From: Candidatus Omnitrophota bacterium
GTDB taxonomy: Bacteria; Omnitrophota; Gorgyraeia; Gygaellales; Profunditerraquicolaceae
DNA: 5,654 nucleotides
Assembly (NCBI GenBank): GCA_023818905.1
Contig: JAMWDE010000069.1
Location: 1 to 5,654, forward strand
Reading direction: 5' to 3'
Shown here: piece after piece, positions 1-5,654 of the stretch
Numbering within the stretch: position 1 is the first letter of the stretch
Layout of the letters: the number at the start of each line of letters is the position of its first letter
Made by a program: the position numbers and the translations under genes
Notes under the pieces: model-generated
What the model saw: the letters and a program-made list of their open reading frames with translations, nothing else
What the model was told of the DNA's origin: nothing
Database searches by the model: none

Positions 1-1
1 T

Positions 2-133
2 TTAATACATTCAGAGCATTGCTTCGTTGCTGTCCGTTCTTCAGCAACTACTGAAGACTTAGAACAAGCGAGCTTTGCAGGCCAGCAAGAAACTTTTCTT
101 AATGTAAAAGGTGATGAACAACTTATTGAAGCA
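2..133 (+). other. ppsA: Fragment of phosphoenolpyruvate synthase (PpsA) ATP-binding domain fused in frame to PNPase
   Basis: Read in the pnp frame, this segment contains VAVRSSATTEDLEQASFAG (26-82) followed by QQETFLNVKG (83-112). This is the highly conserved nucleotide-binding stretch of the PpsA/pyruvate phosphate dikinase N-terminal domain, normally about residues 110-150 of a roughly 800-residue enzyme that makes PEP from pyruvate and ATP. PNPase has nothing like it. The PpsA match ends around DEQLIEA (113-133). A PpsA would continue with a segment resembling KKCWASLF, but here the frame continues with the PNPase LEGEKYKSFMLHY. No ppsA start or downstream domains are present. It could be the remains of a real fusion or an assembly join; I favour the join. 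The family call is firm; the explanation is inference. Confidence 0.85.
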
Positions 134-1132
134 CTGGAAGGAGAAAAATACAAATCATTCATGTTACATTACAGTTTTCCTCCTTTTAGTGTAGGCGAGA
201 TTGCTCCTGTGCGTGGTCCTGGCCGTAGAGAAATCGGACACGGCGTTTTGGCAGAGAGGGCTATCTTGGCGGTTATGCCCTCAAAAGAAGAATTTCCCTA
301 TACCATAAGGGTAGTCTCAGAGATTTTAGAATCTAATGGTTCATCAAGTATGGCTACAGTATGTGCTGCTACACTTTCACTTATGGATGCAGGCGTGCCG
401 ATTAAAGATATTGTGGGCGGGATTGCTTTAGGATTAATTAAAGAGGATATAGGGACTGCAGTTTTGTCAGATATATGTGGAATTGAGGACCACTTTGGCG
501 ATATGGATTTTAAGGTAGCAGGCACCCAGAATGGGATAACCGCTGTACAGTTAGATTTAAAGATCAACAGTATTGACATAGAATTATTGGATACCTGTCT
601 TAAGCAGGCAAGAGAGGCAAGGTTTGTAGTGATTGAAAAGATGGGTTCTGTGTTAAGACAACCCAGAAAGGAATTGTCTTCCTATGCGCCACGCATAGAG
701 AAGATTAAGGTCAACCCTGATAAGATAGGTGAACTTATTGGACCAGGAGGAAAAACCATAAAGAAGATTATCAGCCTTACCGGCGTGACCATAGATATCC
801 AAGATGACGGCAATGTATTGATTGCCTCCACAGATGTTAATAAATCTAAAGAGGCAATAGATATGATTAAAACGCTCACCGAAGATATACAGGTAGGTCG
901 TATCTATACCTGTAAGGTTAAGCGCATAGTGCCGTTTGGAGTTTTCTGCGAAATTGTTCCTGGAAAAGAAGGTCTGATACACATTTCTGAATTAGCTGAT
1001 TATTTTGTGAAAGATATTGAGGATGTGGTTAAGGTAGGTGATGAGATTGAGGCAAAGGTTATCAGTATAGATGAATTAGGTCGCATCAATCTGAGCAAGA
1101 AACAGGCCACAAGCAACACAACAAAAAAATAA
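2..1132 (+). CDS. pnp: Polyribonucleotide nucleotidyltransferase (PNPase), C-terminal part, 5'-partial, with foreign N-terminal segment
   Basis: PNPase degrades RNA 3'->5' using phosphate, releasing nucleoside diphosphates, as a trimer in the cytoplasm. From about base 134 the frame is clear PNPase. It has the second RNase PH domain with the FMLHY-FPPFSVGE block (158-193), the phosphate-binding NGSSS (335-349) and EDHFGDMDF with both catalytic aspartates (codons at 488 and 506). A KH domain follows with GPGG (740-751) near its start, then an S1 domain (about 893-1108) and a short Lys-rich tail. Bacterial PNPase is about 700 residues. Only about 333 are here, so the first RNase PH domain and linker are missing. 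The frame is open from base 2 with no stop, so the ATG at 161 is an internal Met, not the start. Codons 1-37 belong to a different family (see the 2-133 entry), so the annotated protein is chimeric. The neighbour expected upstream, rpsO, is not visible. Confidence 0.93.
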   Translation, partial: LIHSEHCFVAVRSSATTEDLEQASFAGQQETFLNVKGDEQLIEALEGEKYKSFMLHYSFPPFSVGEIAPVRGPGRREIGHGVLAERAILAVMPSKEEFPYTIRVVSEILESNGSSSMATVCAATLSLMDAGVPIKDIVGGIALGLIKEDIGTAVLSDICGIEDHFGDMDFKVAGTQNGITAVQLDLKINSIDIELLDTCLKQAREARFVVIEKMGSVLRQPRKELSSYAPRIEKIKVNPDKIGELIGPGGKTIKKIISLTGVTIDIQDDGNVLIASTDVNKSKEAIDMIKTLTEDIQVGRIYTCKVKRIVPFGVFCEIVPGKEGLIHISELADYFVKDIEDVVKVGDEIEAKVISIDELGRINLSKKQATSNTTKK

Positions 1133-1171
1133 CATAATAATGTATCAGTAATAGTATATACGTGATATTCT

Positions 1172-3361
1172 GTGAGAGAAAAGAGATTAAATGAAATCAA
1201 AGGTATCATTCTGATGGCGTTGGGAGTTATTGTTCTTGCTAGTCTTGTTTCATTTACTCCCTTTGACCTAAAATTTTATACTTCCCATCCTAACATCCCT
1301 CCTAAGAATCTCATTCGGACGGTCGGTGCATACGTAGGTGGGGCAATCCTTTTTTTATTTGGTTGGTCTGGATATCTTATTCCTATCTTAATCTTATCTT
1401 GGGGAATTGGCTGGTTTAGGCAGAAAAGGGTTGACTTAAGATTGGTTAAGATTTTAGGAGTATTTATCTTAATGATATCTCTGAGCTCTCTTTTGGGGCT
1501 TTTTTTTCAAAAAGGTGCAGTTGCCTTTTCGCGAGGAGGCTTTCTAGGGTTTGTAGTATCCAATCTGTTCATTACATACTTTGGTCGTTTAGGCAGTTAT
1601 ATTCTTTTTATTACTTTAGGCCTACTATCTTTTGCCTTGGTTACTGAGGTTCTAATATCAACATTCACTTTAAGAGTTGTAGATAAAATAAAATTTTTTT
1701 TCAGTCCCTTATTGAATCTATTTAGATTTAAAAGCAAAACTAAGATTATGGCCAGACCTTCTTATTTAGAAGATAAGGAAGTCAGAGAGGTTAAGCCGAA
1801 ATTCTCTGAGTCCAAACTTTTAACCGTATCTTCCAAAGAGACGTCGTCTTCAGTGCAGAAACCAAAGATTCAAATAAAGATAAAGCCCCAAGGGCCCAGT
1901 GCTAACGGAGTAAAATTGAAACCCAAAGAGATAAGGATTGGAGATTACCATTTACCAAGCCCAGACCTTTTAGATTCACCTCCTCCGTTTGAGGCGAGGC
2001 AGATTAAAGAGGATCTAGAGGCCAATGCTCGTATCTTAGAGGAGACATTGGAGGATTTTGGTATTTCGGTTAAGGTTACCGATATTGAGCGAGGCCCAGT
2101 GATTACGCGCTATGAGCTTGAACCTGCTCCGGGTGTAAAACTAAATCGGATTGTGGCGCTCAGTGATGATATCGCCTTAGCGATGAAGGCGCAATCTGTA
2201 AGGATTGTTGCGCCTATACCTGGTAAAGGCAGGGTCGGTGTAGAGGTTCCCAATACCCAGAGCAGTTTCGTATTCTTAAAAGAAGTTCTTATGTCAAAGG
2301 AATTTCAGGATTCAAAATCTAAATTGACCCTTGCCTTGGGTAAGGATATAGCAGGTCATCCTGTAGTTACTGACCTAGGTGATATGCCGCATCTTCTAAT
2401 TGCTGGAACCACTGGTTCGGGTAAGACCGTATGCGTTAATTGCATTATCTTGTCTTTACTCTTTAGGGCTACTCCCCAAGAGGTAAAGCTATTGATGATT
2501 GACCCCAAGATGGTGGAGTTAGCACCCTTTAATGGGATACCCCATCTTCTGTGTCCTGTGGTTACAGACGCCAAGAAGGCTGCAGTTGCATTGAATTGGG
2601 TAGTCAATGAGATGGAGGAGCGTTATCAGATTTTTGCAAAAATTGGTGCAAGAAATATTGAGACCTACAATGAGAAACAAGAAAGGATTCCTTATATAGT
2701 TGTTATTATTGATGAGTTAGCGGATTTGATGGTTGTTGCACGTGATCAGATAGAAGGCGCTATTACACGTCTGGCACAATTGTCTCGTGCTGTAGGCATA
2801 CACCTCATTTTAGCCACACAGAGACCCTCAGTAGATGTGGTTACTGGAGTTATAAAAGCAAATTTTCCTGCACGCATATCATTTAAGGTCGCCTCAAAGG
2901 TTGACTCCCGGACAGTATTGGATATGAATGGAGCGGATAAACTTTTAGGTAGAGGTGATATGTTATTTTTAAGACCAGGGGAATCAAAGTTGATACGCGC
3001 TCAAGGTTCATTGGTGAGCGATAGAGAGATAGAGAGAATAGTAAACTTTGTTAAGTCTGAATCTGAACCTATATATGATGAGGAGATTCTTAAAGAACAA
3101 CAGAAGTCTTTATTTGTCAATGGTCAAAAGGATGAACTCTACGATGAGGCAGTGCGAATAATTATGGAAACCAATCAGGCCTCAGTTTCTATACTTCAGA
3201 GACGTCTGCGATTAGGTTATACCCGTGCCGCACGTATCATTGATATGATGGAACAAGAGGGACTCGTTGGCCCATTTGAAGGAAGCAAGCCACGCAAGAT
3301 ATTAGTAGACAGAGAAATGTGGCTTAAACAGAATATAGCTACCCAGAGGCAAACGGAGTAA
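1172..3361 (+). CDS. ftsK: DNA translocase FtsK/SpoIIIE family
   Basis: FtsK is a septum-anchored, ATP-driven double-stranded DNA pump that clears and aligns chromosome termini during division. The 729-residue product has the full layout. An N-terminal membrane part has hydrophobic segments at about 11-29, 54-81, 91-112 and 123-163. A short charged linker runs from about 185 to 255 and is much shorter than in E. coli FtsK. The alpha/beta motor starts near YHLPSPDLL (259-267), with Walker A GTTGSGKT (412-419), Walker B VVIIDELAD (510-518) and LATQRPS (547-553). The C-terminal winged-helix gamma domain (about 654-712), which reads polar KOPS-type sequences, ends in the typical GSKPRKIL. The GTG start is the only one available after an in-frame TGA at 1163-1165 and keeps the basic N-terminus usual before the first helix, but no good Shine-Dalgarno precedes it. 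An ATG at 1214, preceded by AAAGG (1199-1203), is an alternative that would cut into that helix. The gene lies 39 nt after pnp. Confidence 0.97.
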   Translation: MREKRLNEIKGIILMALGVIVLASLVSFTPFDLKFYTSHPNIPPKNLIRTVGAYVGGAILFLFGWSGYLIPILILSWGIGWFRQKRVDLRLVKILGVFILMISLSSLLGLFFQKGAVAFSRGGFLGFVVSNLFITYFGRLGSYILFITLGLLSFALVTEVLISTFTLRVVDKIKFFFSPLLNLFRFKSKTKIMARPSYLEDKEVREVKPKFSESKLLTVSSKETSSSVQKPKIQIKIKPQGPSANGVKLKPKEIRIGDYHLPSPDLLDSPPPFEARQIKEDLEANARILEETLEDFGISVKVTDIERGPVITRYELEPAPGVKLNRIVALSDDIALAMKAQSVRIVAPIPGKGRVGVEVPNTQSSFVFLKEVLMSKEFQDSKSKLTLALGKDIAGHPVVTDLGDMPHLLIAGTTGSGKTVCVNCIILSLLFRATPQEVKLLMIDPKMVELAPFNGIPHLLCPVVTDAKKAAVALNWVVNEMEERYQIFAKIGARNIETYNEKQERIPYIVVIIDELADLMVVARDQIEGAITRLAQLSRAVGIHLILATQRPSVDVVTGVIKANFPARISFKVASKVDSRTVLDMNGADKLLGRGDMLFLRPGESKLIRAQGSLVSDREIERIVNFVKSESEPIYDEEILKEQQKSLFVNGQKDELYDEAVRIIMETNQASVSILQRRLRLGYTRAARIIDMMEQEGLVGPFEGSKPRKILVDREMWLKQNIATQRQTE
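3355..3358 (+). promoter_or_regulatory. Shine-Dalgarno of the rodZ-like gene
   Basis: GGAG ends 7 nt before the ATG at 3366 and lies inside the last codons of ftsK. This spacing supports that ATG as the start and suggests translation is coupled to ftsK. Confidence 0.7.
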
Positions 3362-3365
3362 TTAT

Positions 3366-4217
3366 ATGGAAAAAGAAAGTGCTGGTGCGAGATTAAAAAG
3401 GTTGCGTTTACAAAAAGGTCTCAGCCTACAGGAAGTTCACAGGCATACCAAAATCCATATAAATATTTTAAAAGCGATAGAAGAGGATAGTCTAACCAGT
3501 ATCAGTCCTGTGTATATAAAAGGATTCTTGAAAATCTACTGCAAGTTTCTAGGGGTAGACCCGAAGGATTATATTCCTGATTACAGAGAACCCCAAGCCA
3601 CAGTCACCATAAGCTCTCAGCCGCAAACTGAAAAGATCACCGTTTCATTTGTTAAAGATGCTTCTAGATGGTTAGCCTATTTTAAGAGATTTTTTTATCT
3701 TATAAAAACAGTTGTTATAATACTATTATCTCTATTGGTATTTTTTGTTTTATTCCGTTTGGAGAAAATCGTTGCATCTAAACAGCGCTCGCTAAAGTCT
3801 AAACCAAAAAAAGCGATTTCAGCATTAGTTAAGAAAGAAGAGCAAAAAATCGAAGAGATAAAGAGGATAAAGTCATCCCCAACCCTTACATCCAGTCAAA
3901 AGAGCGAGATCTCTAAATCTTCTGAGATGTCCAGACCTCAAGAGATACAGGTTCAATCTGATATAAGATTGACTATACGCGCCAAAGATGACTGTTGGAT
4001 TCAAGTAAAGACGGATGGAAAGATAATTTTTCAGGGTATCTTAAAAAAGGGTAGGTCTGAAAATTGGCAGGCCAAAGAGAAGATAGATTTGGCCTTGGGT
4101 AACGCCGGAGCTGTGGAATTAGAAATTAATGGTAACCTTTTTTCCAATCTAGGCCGTAAAGGGCAGGCTTTGAAGAATATCTCTATCACGAAAGAAGGTC
4201 TGGTAATAGGCCGCTGA
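3366..4217 (+). CDS. rodZ: RodZ-like membrane protein with N-terminal HTH (HTH_25) and C-terminal DUF4115 domain
   Basis: RodZ is a bitopic inner-membrane protein that links the MreB cytoskeleton to the cell-wall elongation machinery. The 283-residue product shows the family layout. A cytoplasmic Xre-like helix-turn-helix occupies about 6-70 (GARLKRLRLQKGLSLQEV, then ISPVYIKGFLKIYCKFLGVDP). Aromatic residues in that last helix sit where RodZ contacts MreB. A juxtamembrane region precedes a single transmembrane helix at about 111-130. Next is a Lys/Ser/Glu-rich low-complexity stalk (about 135-198), then a C-terminal beta domain (about 199-283) beginning RLTIRAKDDCWIQV, typical of DUF4115. The HTH is thought to serve mainly in protein contact, though DNA binding has been proposed for YmfM-type relatives. 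It starts 4 nt after ftsK, as ymfM-type genes often do, and its TGA shares a base with the rimO ATG. The symbol is by domain layout; overall sequence identity to E. coli RodZ is probably low. Confidence 0.85.
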   Translation: MEKESAGARLKRLRLQKGLSLQEVHRHTKIHINILKAIEEDSLTSISPVYIKGFLKIYCKFLGVDPKDYIPDYREPQATVTISSQPQTEKITVSFVKDASRWLAYFKRFFYLIKTVVIILLSLLVFFVLFRLEKIVASKQRSLKSKPKKAISALVKKEEQKIEEIKRIKSSPTLTSSQKSEISKSSEMSRPQEIQVQSDIRLTIRAKDDCWIQVKTDGKIIFQGILKKGRSENWQAKEKIDLALGNAGAVELEINGNLFSNLGRKGQALKNISITKEGLVIGR

Positions 4218-5470
4218 TGAAAATAAAAAGTAAGTTAGGTATATTAAGTTTGGGCTGTCCTAGAAATCAAGTAGATAGCGAGTTCATCTTAGGCAGACTT
4301 AATCTAAAAGGATATCCTCTCGTAGACATAGAAAGGGCTGATACAGTCATAGTCAATACCTGTGCTTTTATTGAAGATGCCAAGAAGGAATCCATAGAGG
4401 CAATATTAGACCTTATTGATTTAAAAAAACAAGGCAAACTCAAAAGAATAATAGTTTACGGATGTTTGGTTCAGCGCTATAAAGGACAACTGATAAGACA
4501 CTTATCTGAGGTAGATGCCTTTGTAGGCACAGTCTCTTTGAATCATCAAATTAGCCGTTTTCCTCTTGGTCCCAAGCACTACGCATATTTAAAAATCTGT
4601 GAGGGCTGTATACATAGATGTAGTTACTGTATCATACCCCAGATAAAAAATAAATTCAGGAGTTTGGATGTCAACTGTATCCTAAACAGGGTAGAGGCAT
4701 TTGAGAAAGAGAGGATATCAGAGTTGAATATTATTGGACAGGATATCACAGGATACGGTATAGATCTGTATGGTAGATGTAAGTTAGCTGAGCTTCTCAA
4801 TACGATAAGAAAGAAGATAAACAATATTGGTTGGATAAGACTTCTCTATCTGTATCCTGACCCTATCTTAGAAGAGATATTAGAGATTATGAGAGATGAA
4901 CCGCGAATCTGTAGATACATCGATTTGCCTATTCAACATATTAATGATCGTATATTAAAGATGATGCGACGGGGGATAAATAAAAAAGGGATTTTGGAGC
5001 TCATAGATAAAATCAGAAAAAGGCTTCCTGACGCTGTGATAAGGACCTCTCTCATAGTAGGTTTTCCTTCTGAGACAGACAGAGAATTTCAGGAACTGCT
5101 TCGTTTTGTTGAAGATGTTAAATTTGAGAGATTAGGAGCTTTTATTTATTCTGCCGAAGAAGGAACGCCTGCATACCATTTTAAAGGAAAGATTCCTCAC
5201 AAGATCAAGGCTGAGCGTCTGAGCACCCTTATGTTGAAACAGCAAGATATCTCACAGCAGATAAACAAGCAGTTCTTGAATAAAACATTGGAGGTCTTGA
5301 TTGACGAAAAGACCCAGGATAGTTATTATTTGGGCAGAACCCAATATGATGCCCCTGAGGTTGATGGTATTGTCTATGTTAAGTCTAGGCAAGATTTGAC
5401 TCCAGGTGATTTTGTAAAGGTAAAGATCAGAGATACCTTAGAATATGATTTGGTAGGAGAATTAAATTGA
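4217..5470 (+). CDS. rimO: Ribosomal protein uS12 (S12) methylthiotransferase RimO, radical SAM
   Basis: RimO adds a methylthio group to the conserved aspartate of ribosomal protein S12, using two 4Fe-4S clusters and S-adenosylmethionine. The 417-residue product has the N-terminal MTTase domain with cluster cysteines C14 (SLGCPRN), C49 (VNTCAF) and C83 (YGCLVQ). The radical SAM motif CIHRCSYC holds C131, C135 and C138. YIDLPIQH (234-241) and GFPSETDREF (282-291) follow, then a C-terminal TRAM domain (about 354-416). GRTQYDAPEVDG (373-384) points to RimO rather than MiaB. Two oddities are visible. The spacer between C83 and C131 is about 20 residues shorter than I recall for E. coli RimO. After the radical SAM motif the usual IPxxRG...SR reads IPQIKN...RSL, and there is an extra C128. 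The ATG overlaps the preceding stop (TGATG), with only a weak ATAGG (4206-4210) before it, so reinitiation after rodZ is likely. Confidence 0.95.
   Translation: MKIKSKLGILSLGCPRNQVDSEFILGRLNLKGYPLVDIERADTVIVNTCAFIEDAKKESIEAILDLIDLKKQGKLKRIIVYGCLVQRYKGQLIRHLSEVDAFVGTVSLNHQISRFPLGPKHYAYLKICEGCIHRCSYCIIPQIKNKFRSLDVNCILNRVEAFEKERISELNIIGQDITGYGIDLYGRCKLAELLNTIRKKINNIGWIRLLYLYPDPILEEILEIMRDEPRICRYIDLPIQHINDRILKMMRRGINKKGILELIDKIRKRLPDAVIRTSLIVGFPSETDREFQELLRFVEDVKFERLGAFIYSAEEGTPAYHFKGKIPHKIKAERLSTLMLKQQDISQQINKQFLNKTLEVLIDEKTQDSYYLGRTQYDAPEVDGIVYVKSRQDLTPGDFVKVKIRDTLEYDLVGELN
5455..5459 (+). promoter_or_regulatory. Shine-Dalgarno that fixes the TTG start of pgsA
   Basis: AGGAG ends 7 nt before the TTG at 5467, an ideal spacing within the last codons of rimO. 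No ATG in that frame gives a full N-terminus (the first is at 5521), so this site decides the start. Confidence 0.75.
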
Positions 5471-5654
5471 ACTTAGCTAATAAAATTACTCTTTCTAGGA
5501 TAGTTTTGACTTTTGTTTTTATGTTTCTTCTACTCTCCAAAGGATTCTGGCCAAAATTAGTTAGTTTAATCATATTTTGTTTGGCGGCCTTGACCGACTT
5601 TTTTGATGGCTGGTTAGCGCATAAAAGGAATATGACTACCGATGTTGGCAAGTT
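5467..5654 (+). CDS. pgsA: CDP-diacylglycerol--glycerol-3-phosphate 3-phosphatidyltransferase (PgsA-like), 3'-partial
   Basis: PgsA joins CDP-diacylglycerol and glycerol 3-phosphate to make phosphatidylglycerol phosphate, the committed step to phosphatidylglycerol and cardiolipin, in the inner membrane. Only the first 62 codons are present. They begin L/M-NLANKITLSRI, the classic PgsA opening, with a first hydrophobic helix at about 12-25 and a second at about 31-44 leading into the CDP-alcohol phosphotransferase motif D-x2-DG-x2-A-(R)-x8-G. That motif is seen here as DFFDGWLAHKRN followed by MTTDVG. The usual Arg after Ala is His in this protein. The distal aspartates of the motif lie beyond the edge. 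Translation starts at TTG, overlapping the rimO stop by 4 nt (TTGA) behind a strong AGGAG. The family call is firm. PgsA, rather than another CDP-alcohol transferase, is inferred from the N-terminus and the operon position. Confidence 0.88.
   Translation, partial: MNLANKITLSRIVLTFVFMFLLLSKGFWPKLVSLIIFCLAALTDFFDGWLAHKRNMTTDVGK

Noticed and set aside
161..163. ATG at 161 as the start of pnp
   Set aside because: It is the conserved internal Met of the PNPase FMLHY block, and the frame is open upstream to the window edge with coding-like sequence.
1143..1167. Inverted repeat TATCA...TGATA in the pnp/ftsK gap as a terminator
   Set aside because: The stem is only 5 bp, AT-rich, with a 15-nt loop and no T-run after it, so it is too weak to call.
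1130..1171. AT-rich TAATAGTATATA as a promoter for ftsK
   Set aside because: There is a loose -10-like match but no convincing -35 at the right distance, and AT-rich spacers give such matches by chance.
1350..1701. Three T7-T8 runs (1350-1356, 1500-1507, 1694-1701) in the ftsK membrane region as phase-variation tracts
   Set aside because: They encode Phe/Leu/Ile-rich membrane and juxtamembrane residues in an AT-rich gene and the frame is intact. Nothing indicates switching of a core division gene.
298..2607. Open frames on the - strand opposite pnp and ftsK (for example 298-579, 653-982, 2356-2607)
   Set aside because: They lie antisense to strongly conserved domains, have no recognisable family or ribosome binding site, and look like shadows of the real genes.
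3780..3960. Lys/Ser/Glu-rich stretch of the rodZ-like gene as a tandem repeat
   Set aside because: It is low-complexity linker sequence without a regular repeat unit, as expected for a RodZ stalk.
5427..5651. Open frame on the - strand over the rimO end and pgsA start
   Set aside because: The + strand gives a clear PgsA N-terminus with a good ribosome binding site; the reverse frame has no recognisable features.

Overview
This is an AT-rich bacterial chromosomal segment. Every gene lies on the + strand and they are packed nose to tail. In order they are: the 3' part of a polynucleotide phosphorylase frame (pnp), a complete FtsK/SpoIIIE DNA translocase, a complete RodZ-like membrane HTH protein, a complete ribosomal protein S12 methylthiotransferase (rimO), and the first 62 codons of a CDP-alcohol phosphatidyltransferase (pgsA-like). 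Spacing is 39 nt between pnp and ftsK and 4 nt between ftsK and rodZ. The rodZ/rimO stop and start share one base, and rimO/pgsA overlap by 4 nt in TTGA. This looks like one co-transcribed, translationally coupled housekeeping operon. There is no gene-free stretch over 300 bases, and I see no tRNA, rRNA, CRISPR array, insertion sequence or convincing terminator.

The genes cover RNA decay (PNPase), chromosome segregation at the septum (FtsK), cell shape through MreB (RodZ), ribosome modification (RimO) and phospholipid synthesis (PgsA). The ftsK-rodZ/ymfM-(rimO)-pgsA order is a familiar one that often continues to cinA and recA, so those are what I would expect beyond the right edge. A RodZ homologue suggests a rod-shaped or MreB-containing cell. 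Base composition and protein style would fit an uncultured Gram-negative lineage, for example Omnitrophota or a related candidate phylum, but this taxonomic guess is weak.

The one real anomaly is at the left edge. The frame running into PNPase is open from base 2, but its first 37 to 44 codons are not PNPase. They match the ATP-binding N-terminal domain of phosphoenolpyruvate synthase (PpsA), including the AVRSSAT...ASFAGQQETFLNV signature. The switch falls in the peptide DEQLIEA (113-133), which is plausible in both families. That is what a short shared-sequence crossover would give, either an assembly chimera (my preferred reading) or a true microhomology recombination. Apart from this join the region reads as ordinary core genome, and I found no convincing undescribed system.
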